Shown here: positions 1 through 9,027 of the stretch, piece after piece
Layout of the letters: every line of letters begins with the position of its first letter
Numbering within the stretch: the first letter of the stretch is position 1
NCBI RefSeq assembly: GCF_005116675.2
Contig: NZ_CP050699.1
Coordinates: forward strand, 3,805,001-3,869,000
Direction: 5' to 3'
DNA length: 64,000 bases
Origin: Desulfosediminicola ganghwensis
GTDB taxonomy: Bacteria; Desulfobacterota; Desulfobulbia; Desulfobulbales; Desulfocapsaceae
Translations under genes and position numbers: made by a program
The notes under the pieces: model-generated
Seen by the model: only the letters and a program-made list of their open reading frames with translations
Told to the model about the DNA's origin: nothing
The model's database searches: none

Positions 1-1612
1 TAGGGCCTGAAGCAAGAGTCTGCCCACTAACAAGTGGGTTATCTGACGCATAGTAGGCATACCTGGTTTTCATGTCACCGGTAATATGCCCTTGAATTAT
101 CGCAGCACTTATTGCCCTTTGATAATGCCCGCCCTCCATCTCAAGACCTATGGCTTTCCAGCTTGAGGCATGAAACCGTTCAAGGACATCACGGTTCTGC
201 AGGGAGGTACCGAGGACAGTCACCATTGGCCCCGAAAATACACTTACCCCATTTTCAAAATCACCTATCTCCAGGTCGTTGTTCACTATGTAATTGTGCG
301 GGGTACCTTCCATAACATGAGCGGTCGCCAACATTATGTCGCCCTTTTTTCCCGGCAGAATTCCGGCTTTCCCCATAATAGAGATAGACTCAACATTAAA
401 AGTGATCATCTGGTCATCAAGGTGGCACGGACAAAGCAACTCATCCATAACCTCGAAAGCCTGGGTACCAAAAGCGTAGTCCATCACCACCACCACAGGC
501 TTTTGTTCCTTAATCAGGTGCACATTCACCTTAAGGCATGGATGCATTGCAGATTCATCAATAAGCGAGGTATCTATTATGTGTACGTCGATGTTAGAAC
601 CAGAATGATCTTCATGGACATAGAAACCATGATTTTCAGCATAACTCTCGACCTCTTCCTCCCGGTCTCTCAGCAGCTTTACCGTCTGATACAAATCAGA
701 GGGCAATTCCTTGCCTTCTTCCTTCAGCGCACCAGGACCATAAACCACGTTTCGTATTGAATGCATATTGGCGCTGATCACGTGCAAGGGCCTGTCCTTA
801 AAACCAAGCTCAAACAGACGCTCTTTCAATGATTGTGCCCAGATAGTGGCATATTTATGCTGACCGATAACCTCTCGCAAAGACGGGGTGAAATATACTG
901 AAAGTTCGCTATTCTGATGATTCTCTTCGTCAATTACCCTCTTCCCGATGGTGTATATAATTTTAAAGAGGCCGTTATTGCTTTGATATCTATCTTTATT
1001 GCGATTCAGATACTCATAGGTATCCCGTGTTTCTTTATAAGTTCGGCCTAGAATAATAGAGAGATTCCAGATTGCCTGGTCAAGTTCACCACCTGTCATT
1101 TTTCGGTTTTCGAGCACAATCTTCTCAAGCTCTTTCCATTCCGAAGTAGTGCCTTCGAGTCGGTTGCATGCCTGGTGGTATATCTTATGCGCTTCGATAT
1201 TTAAGAATGTAATGTGAGTCAGGATGTCATATATTTCACTCAACCCCCTGGTTATGACAAAGCACATCTCAGTGTCAGAAACTGCATAGGATACTCGCCT
1301 TCTCTTTAATGGCACTATCCTGGTAAAAGCTGTATCGTGAAAATCTTCCTGGGCAGTTAAGATGAGCTTCGTACATTGCTCAATCCCACAGGGCATACGA
1401 TCAATTACATATTCAAGCCCCTTCAGTTCAACAATTCGTGGATCCGTCATCGAGCCATAAATTTCCGGGCTCAACATTTTCAAGGCTTCGGCCAGCTTTT
1501 CTCCAGCTTTACCTGATGGGGTATATGAGCCTTGAAGAATCAGTGAATCTGCAATGGTTTTAAAGGTACGAATTGCGGTACGTGCTATATGTGATTTTGA
1601 AGGTTCCTGCAT
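1..1612 (-). CDS. Partial large protein with a nucleoside-phosphorylase-like C-terminal region (DUF6909-like)
   Basis: The reading frame is open without a stop from the ATG at 1612 down to base 1, at least 537 codons, so the C-terminus lies outside the window. An ATG at 1618 is also in frame. The AGGTG at the gene start lies 6 bases before the 1612 ATG, which favours that start, and an in-frame TAG lies upstream. The N-terminal 300 residues are helical and unfamiliar. The later part contains GILPGKKGDIMLATAHV, TVLGTSLQNRDVLERF and GLEMEGGHYQRAI, which recall the base- and ribose-binding loops of the PNP/UDP phosphorylase and AMP nucleosidase superfamily. I infer a nucleoside phosphorylase-like fold. 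The DUF6909 label is from memory and uncertain. Codon use is like the neighbouring core genes. Confidence 0.7.
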   Translation of the reverse strand, partial: MQEPSKSHIARTAIRTFKTIADSLILQGSYTPSGKAGEKLAEALKMLSPEIYGSMTDPRIVELKGLEYVIDRMPCGIEQCTKLILTAQEDFHDTAFTRIVPLKRRRVSYAVSDTEMCFVITRGLSEIYDILTHITFLNIEAHKIYHQACNRLEGTTSEWKELEKIVLENRKMTGGELDQAIWNLSIILGRTYKETRDTYEYLNRNKDRYQSNNGLFKIIYTIGKRVIDEENHQNSELSVYFTPSLREVIGQHKYATIWAQSLKERLFELGFKDRPLHVISANMHSIRNVVYGPGALKEEGKELPSDLYQTVKLLRDREEEVESYAENHGFYVHEDHSGSNIDVHIIDTSLIDESAMHPCLKVNVHLIKEQKPVVVVMDYAFGTQAFEVMDELLCPCHLDDQMITFNVESISIMGKAGILPGKKGDIMLATAHVMEGTPHNYIVNNDLEIGDFENGVSVFSGPMVTVLGTSLQNRDVLERFHASSWKAIGLEMEGGHYQRAISAAIIQGHITGDMKTRYAYYASDNPLVSGQTLASGP

Positions 1613-1618
1613 TGGCAT

Positions 1619-1942
1619 CACCTGTTTACTAAGCGAGTTGACCTATTCAGCGGCTGCCATTCCAATAATGGAACTTAAAGAATAGTTCCCACGGCAACCT
1701 CCTTAATTCTTTCTGGAATTGATCATACCAGTTCAGTTACTATTTTCTGAACTATTTTTCCTGGAAAAGGAGTGCATTGGGCGCAAAAAAAACAGGAAAC
1801 GAACGAGACAGAACACGGGTTGCCAACGATACAACCTGAAACACGCTTGCAATCGCAGTCTATGGGAAGAGAAGCGGTGATGATGAAAAGATGAGCCGAG
1901 ACAGAACCGGGGGCTGAACCTGTCGCAGCCCCCACCACCCAT
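1619..1942. other. Intergenic region with a hairpin after engB
   Basis: I see no gene here. Bases 1911 to 1935 contain GGGGGCTG and CAGCCCCC separated by a 9-base loop, directly downstream of the engB stop on the minus strand. The stem is strong but no clear T-tract follows, so it is a possible transcript end or mRNA-stabilising hairpin. Short open frames here show no coding character. Confidence 0.5.
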
Positions 1943-2521
1943 CTAGAGAAATCGCTGAAGAGCTTCAATCAGTTCTTGCCTGCCCTGGCCCGTTTTTGAA
2001 GAAAAAAGAACTCGTTGGGAAGGAGTAATGCCGTGACCCGCATCAAGCATTTTGGCATTTTTGACCCGGTCATTGCCAGATACCTTATCAATTTTGGTGT
2101 ATACAGGCAAAAATGGAATGTTTTTCTGGCTGAGCCAGGTGAGTAACTGGGTATCCTGCTGCTTCGGAGCATGACGGATATCCAGGATGACAACCACGCA
2201 ATGTAATGTCTTGCGAGTTTCCAGATAGCGGGTAATCAATCCTTGCCAGGCATTCTGCATGTCTTTTGAGACTCTGGCAAAACCATAACCAGGGAGATCG
2301 ACCAGATGGTACTGGTTATCGACCAGAAAGTAGTTCAAACCCTGCGTTTTTCCGGGTCGCCCACTCACCTTGACCATCGATTTACGGCCAATAAGCGTAT
2401 TCATCAGGCTGGACTTGCCAACATTAGAACGCCCTGCAAATGCTATCTCCGGCAATTCTTCAGGGGGCAGCTGTTTGTCACTATGGACACTCAGTAAAAA
2501 TTTAATGTCATGAAAAGTCAT
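1943..2521 (-). CDS. engB: Ribosome biogenesis GTP-binding protein EngB (YihA/YsxC)
   Basis: This 192-residue protein is a single-domain P-loop GTPase that assists assembly of the large ribosomal subunit in the cytoplasm. Motifs are visible in order: G1 GRSNVGKSS near residue 30, a switch region around RPGKTQGLNYF, G3 DLPGYGFA near residue 75, and G4 TKID near residue 142. Length and motif order fit the EngB family and nothing appears missing. It sits alone on the minus strand about 170 bases downstream of hisG, so it may be read from the his transcript or have its own promoter. Confidence 0.95.
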   Translation of the reverse strand: MTFHDIKFLLSVHSDKQLPPEELPEIAFAGRSNVGKSSLMNTLIGRKSMVKVSGRPGKTQGLNYFLVDNQYHLVDLPGYGFARVSKDMQNAWQGLITRYLETRKTLHCVVVILDIRHAPKQQDTQLLTWLSQKNIPFLPVYTKIDKVSGNDRVKNAKMLDAGHGITPSQRVLFSSKTGQGRQELIEALQRFL

Positions 2522-2692
2522 TTTTTCCCCTTATAAAAAATAAGAACCTGTACCGTTATCAGGATGTTCTATTATACGGCCAGGTTCATATTTTGAGCAA
2601 ATTTACAGGATAAATCAAGCTGGTCGACATATCGGCAACCAGAGTAACCAGATTCTACTGAACCGGGTTACACCAGTCATTATTTTTCCTGC

Positions 2693-3565
2693 TTAGATTA
2701 CTTTGTTGAGCGGATATTCAATAATACCCTCTGCGCCCTTTTTAATGAGCGCTGGAATCAAGTCGCGAACAACATCCTCGCTCACCACGGTCTCCACAGA
2801 AAACCAATCAGTATTATAGAGATTTGCAATGGTTGGCGCATTAAGGCTCGGCAGGATTTTGACGATCTCCTCAAGCTTCTCTTGGGCCACATTCATCTTC
2901 ACACCCACAATACGATCAGCGTTAAGCGCTCCCTGCAGGAGAGTGAAAATGTTTTCGATTTTCTCGCGCTTCCAGGTATCATTCCAGGCTTCCTTGTTGG
3001 CAATGAACTGAGTGTTTGACTCCATCAACTCATAGATGATGCGCAGGCCGTGGGCACGAATAGTGCTCTCGGTCTCGGTCACCTCGACAACTGCGTCAAC
3101 AAGGCCGGAAACGACTTTTGCTTCAGTAGCACCCCAACTGAACTCGATCTCTACGTTGATTCCCTTCTCTTCAAAAAAGCGGCGGGTAACATTGACCAGC
3201 TCAGTGGAAACTTTCTTGCCTTCCAGGTCCTCGAGGCTTTTAATGTCGGAATCACCGGCAACCGCGATTACCCAGCGGGTCGGTTTTCTGCTCACTTTGG
3301 AGTATACGAGGTCACCAACCAATACATACTCGGACTCATTCTCCATGGTCCAATCCTTACCGGTGATACCTGCGTCAAGCATACCGCTTTCAACATAGCG
3401 CGACATTTCCTGCGGGCGGCAGATAGAACACGCTACCTCGTCGTCATCAATTTTCGGAAAATAGTTTCTGGCTGCCGGCTTGATCAACCAGCCAGCTTTC
3501 TCAAAAAGTTCAATGGTCGCATTCTCGAGACTGCCTTTAGGAAGTCCCAGCTTTAACTGTGTCAT
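2693..3565 (-). CDS. hisG: ATP phosphoribosyltransferase (long form)
   Basis: HisG joins ATP and PRPP to form phosphoribosyl-ATP, the first step of histidine synthesis. The 290-residue length is that of the long form, with two periplasmic-binding-like catalytic domains plus a C-terminal ACT-like domain (roughly residues 215 to 290) used for histidine feedback inhibition. [21 protein letters not shown] at the start and [14 protein letters not shown] in the middle are typical. It follows hisI with a 44-base gap on the same strand, so the two form a small his operon separated from other his genes. The start ATG at 3565 is consistent with the family N-terminus. Confidence 0.95.
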   Translation of the reverse strand: MTQLKLGLPKGSLENATIELFEKAGWLIKPAARNYFPKIDDDEVACSICRPQEMSRYVESGMLDAGITGKDWTMENESEYVLVGDLVYSKVSRKPTRWVIAVAGDSDIKSLEDLEGKKVSTELVNVTRRFFEEKGINVEIEFSWGATEAKVVSGLVDAVVEVTETESTIRAHGLRIIYELMESNTQFIANKEAWNDTWKREKIENIFTLLQGALNADRIVGVKMNVAQEKLEEIVKILPSLNAPTIANLYNTDWFSVETVVSEDVVRDLIPALIKKGAEGIIEYPLNKVI

Positions 3566-3609
3566 CTTGTACGATCTCCAATTTCTACAGAAGTTAGGTT
3601 GTCTTCTGT

Positions 3610-3987
3610 TTATTTCTTGCCGTATACCGCTTCAGGGTCAAAAACTTTTTCCCCTTCTACTACCAAAGTATCTCCGTCGACTTTTCTGTGAAAGCATGAT
3701 CGGTGACCAGTATGGCAAGCCGCCCCCCCAAGCTGTTCAACGAGAAAAATCACGGTATCTTCATCGCAGTCAACCAGAATATCATGGATAACCTGCACAT
3801 GGCCGGATGATTCGCCTTTGAGCCAAAGTTTATTTCTGGAGCGGCTCCAGTAATGAGCCTTGCCGGTCTCCAGTGTTTTCTGCCAGGAAAGCTCGTTGAT
3901 GTATGCGAGCATCAAAACCTCCCGGGTCTCATGATCCTGCACAATGGCTGGCAACAGACCATCTGCAGATTTTTCAAAGTTCAACAT
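3610..3987 (-). CDS. hisI: Phosphoribosyl-AMP cyclohydrolase
   Basis: HisI opens the purine ring of phosphoribosyl-AMP, the third step of histidine synthesis. The 125-residue monofunctional form lacks the HisE pyrophosphohydrolase domain often fused to it. The metal ligands are visible in DCDEDTVIF (about residues 79 to 87) and in [13 protein letters not shown] (about 93 to 105), whose cysteines bind zinc. It is the first gene of the hisI-hisG pair. HisE must be encoded elsewhere. Confidence 0.95.
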   Translation of the reverse strand: MLNFEKSADGLLPAIVQDHETREVLMLAYINELSWQKTLETGKAHYWSRSRNKLWLKGESSGHVQVIHDILVDCDEDTVIFLVEQLGGAACHTGHRSCFHRKVDGDTLVVEGEKVFDPEAVYGKK

Positions 3988-4349
3988 AACGTTCTCATCC
4001 TTTTGAAAATCAATCTGACTTTACAGACAGGGGCAGCGGACAAACAGTTCTCTACAAGAACCTGTTTAGAGCCTCTTTTTGAGTATAAGGCGATGGGCGG
4101 AAACTCCGCTTTTAGAACAGGCGATGCAATATAACCTGTCAGGATCAGGAAATCTGTCACATTACGTGGCTACAATCTCTTTGTCAAGCAATAGAAGATG
4201 TTTTTTGTAACCCAACTATAAATATTGCAAAACATACCCTCAAGCTGATAATATAAGCGGTTCGTTACTAAAGTTAACAAATCGACCTTTAGAAAACAAA
4301 ACACACTACATGTCAACTGTTTAAGTTGCATTAAGGAGTTAGCAGAGAA

Positions 4350-4793
4350 ATGAAAATTGATACAAATGATATCGTCACCCTGGCATTTATCGGAAAACTC
4401 GAAAACGGTACTGAGTTTATGAAAGTCAGTGAAGATAAACCCATACAAGTTACCATAGGTAACAGCGAACTGCCTCCAACGGTTGAAAATGCCCTGGTGG
4501 GACTCGAAGTTGGCCAGTCTCGCACTGTACGGGTTACCTCGGAAGAAGGTTTTGGACCACGGATGAAAAACCTGTTACAAACGATCAACAACAAAGAATT
4601 CATCCAGCGCATCAACCCGAAACCAGGCATGGTAATCTCGTTAAAAGTTGATCGGGATGGAGAGGAACATCAGGTTCCAGCTACTGTGATGGAAGTCAAT
4701 GAAGGTTCTGTAGTTGTTGACTACAATCACCCACTTGCAGGCCACAACCTGACCTATGAGGTTTCGATCCTCAACATCCAGAAACCTGCCTGA
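4350..4793 (+). CDS. FKBP-type peptidyl-prolyl cis-trans isomerase, SlyD-like
   Basis: This 147-residue cytoplasmic protein resembles SlyD-type isomerases, which speed proline isomerisation and act as chaperones. The split FKBP domain is recognisable: IVTLAFIGKLENGTEF at the N-terminus, a central insert-in-flap-like segment around residues 70 to 120, and AGHNLTYEVSIL at the C-terminus closing the fold. No histidine-rich metal-binding tail is present, unlike E. coli SlyD. A good Shine-Dalgarno (AAGGAG) precedes the ATG at 4350. A strong terminator follows the stop, so the gene appears to be transcribed alone. Confidence 0.85.
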   Translation: MKIDTNDIVTLAFIGKLENGTEFMKVSEDKPIQVTIGNSELPPTVENALVGLEVGQSRTVRVTSEEGFGPRMKNLLQTINNKEFIQRINPKPGMVISLKVDRDGEEHQVPATVMEVNEGSVVVDYNHPLAGHNLTYEVSILNIQKPA

Positions 4794-4815
4794 TCACAAA
4801 CACCACAATTGAAAT

Positions 4816-4853
4816 AGAAAGGCCCATACTTTCTGAAGTGCGGGCCTTTCTAT
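4816..4853 (+). terminator. Intrinsic terminator after the FKBP gene
   Basis: AGAAAGGCCC and GGGCCTTTCT form a 10-bp stem with an 18-base loop, with T-rich flanks on both strands. It can end transcription of the FKBP gene and possibly also of the converging pentapeptide gene. Confidence 0.8.
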
Positions 4854-4885
4854 TCTACAGCGCAACAAATCTCATAAATTACCGG

Positions 4886-5509
4886 TCACATAGGCTGGGC
4901 ATCCGGCTCTTCAATCGTCTGCTGTGGATCTCGTAAGGTTGCGGTCCTAATCGGCGACAGTTTCTTTGGAGTAGGGGCTTTAACCGTGGTTTTCACCATT
5001 GGAACTTCCTCCTCGCTTCTCACCGTGACAAGTTCTCCGGCCCCCGTAACCTGATTCACAGCCCCCTCTGCTGCGTTCTCCGCAATAGCCTCTTTATTGG
5101 TATCAGGCCTCTGCTCATCAAGCAAGGCACCTACGACATAAGCCCCATCCAATGACCTCGCGCCTAACATAGCTCCTCGGAGGTCTGCTTTCGCCAGGTC
5201 TGCGCCAACCATGACTGCCCCCTCAAGCAAAGTATCTCGTAAATCTGCACCAGCAAGATTCACCAAATACATTTTGGCATTACGTAAATCTGCACCTTGC
5301 AATTCAGCCCCCCTGAGATCCAGTTTGTTCAAATTCAGGCCGCTGAGGTTGCAATCAGGACAGCTATTTGTCTTTTCCAGCCTCAGCAAGTTAGTATTTT
5401 TAACAACCGCATCCTCTTGATTGTTTGCACTGACACTATCGACACAAACGGCCATGGTACAGGCGACACCAACGAAGATACAACAGAATACCCCTGTCAA
5501 CCTGGTCAT
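4886..5509 (-). CDS. Secreted pentapeptide-repeat protein
   Basis: The 207-residue product starts with a hydrophobic segment (about residues 5 to 25) ending near VSAN, a likely Sec signal peptide. Residues about 55 to 130 hold tandem A(D/N)LXX repeats such as GAELQGADLRNA, AGADLRDTLL and GADLAKADLRGA, which fold as a right-handed quadrilateral beta-helix. Two cysteines in CPDCNLSG just before the repeats could form a disulfide or bind metal. The C-terminal 70 residues are low-complexity and proline/threonine-rich. The role is unknown. A periplasmic or outer-surface location is inferred. Confidence 0.8.
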   Translation of the reverse strand: MTRLTGVFCCIFVGVACTMAVCVDSVSANNQEDAVVKNTNLLRLEKTNSCPDCNLSGLNLNKLDLRGAELQGADLRNAKMYLVNLAGADLRDTLLEGAVMVGADLAKADLRGAMLGARSLDGAYVVGALLDEQRPDTNKEAIAENAAEGAVNQVTGAGELVTVRSEEEVPMVKTTVKAPTPKKLSPIRTATLRDPQQTIEEPDAQPM

Positions 5510-5986
5510 AGTCCCTCACTTATGATTATATTTCTTTTTAAGGGTAAAGGCCCTTTTCTCATTTCTAGTTACACCTGAAACTCAGCTTCACCAGGTAATC
5601 CGTGAGGAGCTGGAGTTAACAGCATAAAGCTTAAGAAGTATTCCGAACAGCTCGACACAGAATATTGATTCCGGGAGGGAGCACTTGCCAATCTGCCACG
5701 CCTCAGTCCGCTCCCCTCACCTTTTCACGCTGAAGATAAGCAGGGATTAGATTCTCTTTAGTCTGTTTTCGTTCTTTCAGACAAGGTGGAGTTTTGCTTG
5801 AAAACGCATCACCATGATCGCCCCTTTTTTTCTATTTTGACCTTGTTTACTGTGCCATTTCAAACAACATCTTTCAAGAAAAGAGACGTTCACTACCACA
5901 AACACGCATTTCATTACAACCACTCAAGTCATCAAAGTAAAAATATCCGACGTAAGCAGTCGCACACAACCAGATCTGCAATCAGG
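5510..5986. other. Intergenic region, no gene seen
   Basis: This stretch lies between two minus-strand genes for exported proteins. It carries AT-rich sequence immediately upstream of the pentapeptide gene that could hold its promoter. Open frames on either strand lack ribosome-binding sites and recognisable protein features. Confidence 0.5.
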
Positions 5987-6475
5987 CTACCCTCTTGTTC
6001 TTCGCCACTCCCAGGGAGGGGTCGGCTCCTTGTCGCGCCAGAGCCCTTTTCTTTTCGCTCTGGCTTGCCGTTCCAGGCGATTCCATTCCCTACAGACTGA
6101 TTCTCTGCAATAATAATCGTATACCCATGCAGCGCCCTGCCGAACCAGTTCCCTATTAACGCAGACAGAATCACTATAGGCAATCGCCAAAATCCTGTTA
6201 TAGCTATCCCGTCCCTTTACCTCAATCGTGATGTCATTTGCCAGCAAATTCGTAGTTCTTTTTTTAGCTGTTCCGGCATGCGGCTGATCATATTCAGGAC
6301 AATCAATCCCCCACAAACGTATTTCCTTTCTACCACCTGCCGTCCGAACCACAATTGAGTCGCCATCTATTACTTTTATAACTTCACCTTGCAATATTTC
6401 TGATGCAAATAGACATGAGGAAGCCGGTAGAAAAAAACCGATTACAATAATAAGAGTCTGGAATATTGCTTTCAT
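5987..6475 (-). CDS. Secreted thermonuclease (SNase family)
   Basis: The product is about 162 residues with a signal peptide (hydrophobic residues 3 to 22, FFLPASSCLFAS). The SNase OB-fold is clear: VIDGDSIVV, IRLWGIDCPEYDQP with the catalytic arginine, GRDSYNRILAIAY with the second active-site region, and KGLWRDKEPTPPWEWR at the end. The family degrades DNA and RNA outside the cytoplasm using calcium. I chose the ATG at 6475 because GGAAGGG lies about 9 bases upstream and the signal peptide begins directly. An upstream in-frame GTG at 6493 would add six residues. Confidence 0.88.
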   Translation of the reverse strand: MKAIFQTLIIVIGFFLPASSCLFASEILQGEVIKVIDGDSIVVRTAGGRKEIRLWGIDCPEYDQPHAGTAKKRTTNLLANDITIEVKGRDSYNRILAIAYSDSVCVNRELVRQGAAWVYDYYCRESVCREWNRLERQARAKRKGLWRDKEPTPPWEWRRTRG

Positions 6476-6807
6476 AAATACGTACCCTTCCACCGTCTCA
6501 AAATTTATTCTGAACTATTTGCTTACCTCAAGGAGGATAAACCCCTTGTTCCTATATCAGGCAACAGCAAAAAACATTGGAACCGAGATCGCATCCAGAG
6601 CAGCCCTGTTTTCTCAATATAGCAAAATCTCTATTGTTATTTGCCCTTTTAATGTGATATTGTTGCATTAGTTCAGGGTGTCAAAATCAGTCACAGAGGA
6701 AAATACATATCATATTTACCTCAACTTGTCAGTTATGATCAACGAGCATTTTCCCGTCGTAACACCCCTAAAGTGACCATTAAACGTCAACTTGAAAATA
6801 CTTATAC
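6476..6807. other. Divergent intergenic region
   Basis: This AT-rich gap separates the minus-strand nuclease from the plus-strand cNMP-binding gene and should carry both promoters. I see no gene and no clear operator. Confidence 0.4.
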
Positions 6808-7296
6808 ATGTCTGCGCTTATACTTTCAGAATCTGAAGAGGACACTCGAAATTTCCTACTCAGCCTCCCAATATTTGACAGTCTGGATGTCGATGAATTA
6901 ACTATCCTGGCTCAACATATGAGTTATGTCCATCTTAAAAGAGGTGAATATCTTTTCTTAGAAGGTGATAAAGGCAGCTTTATGGGTTTTGTCGTACAAG
7001 GACTTCTTGAGGTAGTAAAGAAATCCGAAACCGGCCAGAGTGTTGTCATTGCCAGGCTGGCCAAAGGAAACTCCATTGGTGAAATGGGCCTCATAGATAA
7101 GTCACCGCGCTCGGCAACTGTTATCGCCAGACAACCCACTTTAATGGTGACGCTCACCGACAAAGGGTTTGATATGCTCACTGATCGCTCACCAATACTG
7201 GCTGTAAAGGTAATCCAGAAAATAGCCAGGCTCTTGAGCCTTTACATGCGGCGCACCTCCAGCCGACTTGCTGACTTAATGCAACCAATGGTGTAA
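6808..7296 (+). CDS. Cyclic nucleotide-binding (cNMP) domain protein without a DNA-binding domain
   Basis: This 162-residue protein is essentially one cNMP-binding beta-roll: FLLSLPIFDSLDVDEL leads into LKRGEYLFLEGDKGSFMGFVV and GNSIGEMGLIDKSPRSATVIA, the phosphate-binding cassette with its arginine-serine-alanine motif. Unlike CRP/FNR regulators there is no C-terminal helix-turn-helix. The final 30 residues are a helix (KIARLLSLYMRRTSSRLADL). It is probably a stand-alone sensor acting through protein contact. The ligand cannot be told from sequence. Confidence 0.85.
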   Translation: MSALILSESEEDTRNFLLSLPIFDSLDVDELTILAQHMSYVHLKRGEYLFLEGDKGSFMGFVVQGLLEVVKKSETGQSVVIARLAKGNSIGEMGLIDKSPRSATVIARQPTLMVTLTDKGFDMLTDRSPILAVKVIQKIARLLSLYMRRTSSRLADLMQPMV

Positions 7297-7707
7297 AAGA
7301 GATCGACAGCCCCTTTTTCGATCAATCCGATGTAACTTTGCAATAATTACTCTCTATACTTATCGGCGCTCTGACCGCCATCGATCATTCGTATCTTGTA
7401 GCGCAGATCCAGTCTGAATTTTCTGCTACTGTTGAGGTCAGGGAAAGCTCTTGATTAATACTCGAGGCGCTGAGAAGTTACCGCTATCAACGCCTCCTAC
7501 TAGACTGTTCAGATCCGATAAGCAGCATAGACTTCCTGAAAGAAATAAGGTCAGACTTCCCCCCCCAGCTTATAATTCTGCAACGTATCCCAGCCACCCG
7601 GAGGTAACTGGAGCGTAAGCGTCTCACCATCCCCATCTTTTTCCCACCAAAAAACGTGATTAAATATGCCACCAATTCAAAGGAGGCATGCCACGTCAAC
7701 ATAATCC
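7297..7707. other. Non-coding stretch before the IS66 remnant
   Basis: No supported gene. The sequence probably includes decayed mobile-element DNA on the left of the IS66 tnpA relic, but I cannot define a terminus. Confidence 0.35.
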
Positions 7708-8049
7708 ATGGGCAAACCCGCAGAAGTAAAAGCTGCGTTCTGGCAAAAGTACATTTAGAGCTTCAACGGTAGCGCATTGAGTCAGGCGAAGTATTGCGGA
7801 AACCCCATTCCCTTGCCTTATACAACATTCTACTAGTGGGTAAGGAAGCTCAAGAAGGATGATGGGCAGCAGGAACAGGCACGTTTTACCCCTCCTTTGA
7901 CCGTGCAGTCTGCCCAGTTGCGAAAACACAGCCAAACACCTGCCGGATTGACGATCCATGTAGGTCAAAATGAATTTCGAGCAGAAATTGCTGAAGATTT
8001 CTCAGTTGTTGCTCTCAAGAAAATTTTGTCGGTTATACAGCATTTATGA
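7708..8049 (+). pseudogene. IS66 tnpA relic
   Basis: Reading from ATG 7708 gives GKPAEVKAAFWQKYI, a stop, SFNGSALSQAKYC, and after a second stop WVRKLKKDDG. This is the layout of IS66 TnpA (a short helix-turn-helix protein, compare the intact copy at 55233 to 55571). Two in-frame TAG codons make it non-functional. Confidence 0.7.
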
Positions 8050-8327
8050 TTTTCAAACCAGATGAGAGCTGAGTGTATACGGCCCTTGATGCAACTGACA
8101 TGCGGAAATCGATCGACGGATTGTCTATTCTTGTGGAAGATCCTTTTGGCCTGGATCTGTTCCCAGAGAGTTTGTTCGCTTTCTGTAACAGGAGACGAGA
8201 GCTGGTGAAAATCCTTTACTGGAATGATAACGACTTTTTCATTTGGATGAAGGGGCTGGGGGAGGATATCTTTCGATGACCTAACTCCGAAGAGGAGGTT
8301 ATGGAGGTGAGAACTCTCATTGAGTAA
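8050..8327 (+). pseudogene. IS66 tnpB relic
   Basis: The frame reads YTALDATDMRKSIDGLS, LFAFCNRRRELVKILYW and GLGEDIFR, then a TGA where intact TnpB has tryptophan, then PNSEEEVMEV. It matches the intact IS66 TnpB at 54889 to 55236. The original start is lost and the frame is interrupted, so it is a dead copy. Confidence 0.8.
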
Positions 8328-8560
8328 CTCCAGGGTTCTCACCTCGCGGAGCTAGAGAAACTAAGAATCGGCATGAGGCGGAAATGCGTTTGCTTCAGCA
8401 TCAGGTTCGCAACAAGCTTGAGCGGTAGGATTGGCTATGGCTTCCTTCAGATCCTTCATTGGCTTTCCTTCAACGGTTTATTTCTCATCGGGCAGATCCG
8501 GACAGTTTATTCAGACACCCTTGCCTTTGCCTAAACATTCCAGGCTTTCAGAGGTTATGA
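8328..8560 (+). mobile_element. Probable IS66 tnpC remnant, mostly deleted
   Basis: A short piece around 8375 to 8430 can be read as RHEAEMRLLQHQVRNKLER before a stop, similar to the coiled N-terminus of IS66 TnpC. The remainder of the transposase is absent. The stretch ends where an FlhB-like reading frame begins, which suggests a deletion joined the two. Confidence 0.4.
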
Positions 8561-8812
8561 GCTGTTGCTCTGGCCTATGACCAGCTAAAAGATTCTGCGC
8601 CCAAGATCATTGCGAACGCAAGAGGGAATCTGGCCTTAAAATTACTCTCACATGCCAAAGCAAGCGGAGTCCAGATCCACCATAATCTAAACCTCGTCGA
8701 ACTTCTCTCCAAACTCCCCAGCGGAGAAGAAATACCCCCTGACCTCTGTCAGGCTAATGCCGAAATTCTTGCCTTTGTCTATCAGGTGAGCGAAAGGTTA
8801 AAGGATAAATAA
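8561..8812 (+). pseudogene. FlhB/FlhX-like C-terminal domain, 5'-truncated
   Basis: The frame from 8561 encodes AVALAYDQLKDSAPKIIANA, then VQIHHNLNLVELLSKL and GEEIPPDLCQANAEILAFVY. This is the cytoplasmic C-terminal domain found in the FlhB/YscU export-switch family and in stand-alone FlhX proteins of about 90 to 100 residues. The NPTH autocleavage motif is absent, as in FlhX. A TGA sits directly before the conserved start of the domain and no ATG, GTG or TTG precedes it. The IS66 remnant adjoins it, so the 5' end was probably lost. Confidence 0.65.
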
Positions 8813-9027
8813 ACAGCCCTGGCCATTGTTCTTAATTACAGCACGCTTGAGCTCTTTGAGCTATCGTCACCACGTCTCACCCTCCCCCTGGTAATTGCCT
8901 GTTTTCAAATGTGCTATAGCATTTCCTGTGATACTATCTGTATTACAAGAGTTGAAAACAGCTTCCATATACCTGTACCGAAAACAGTGCAGGATCTCTA
9001 TTCCACCTTTCTTCCCGGAGGTTGATA

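Noticed and set aside
170-760. Plus-strand open frame of 196 codons
   Set aside because: It is antisense to the long minus-strand partial gene at 1 to 1612, which has clear protein motifs and runs off the window edge.
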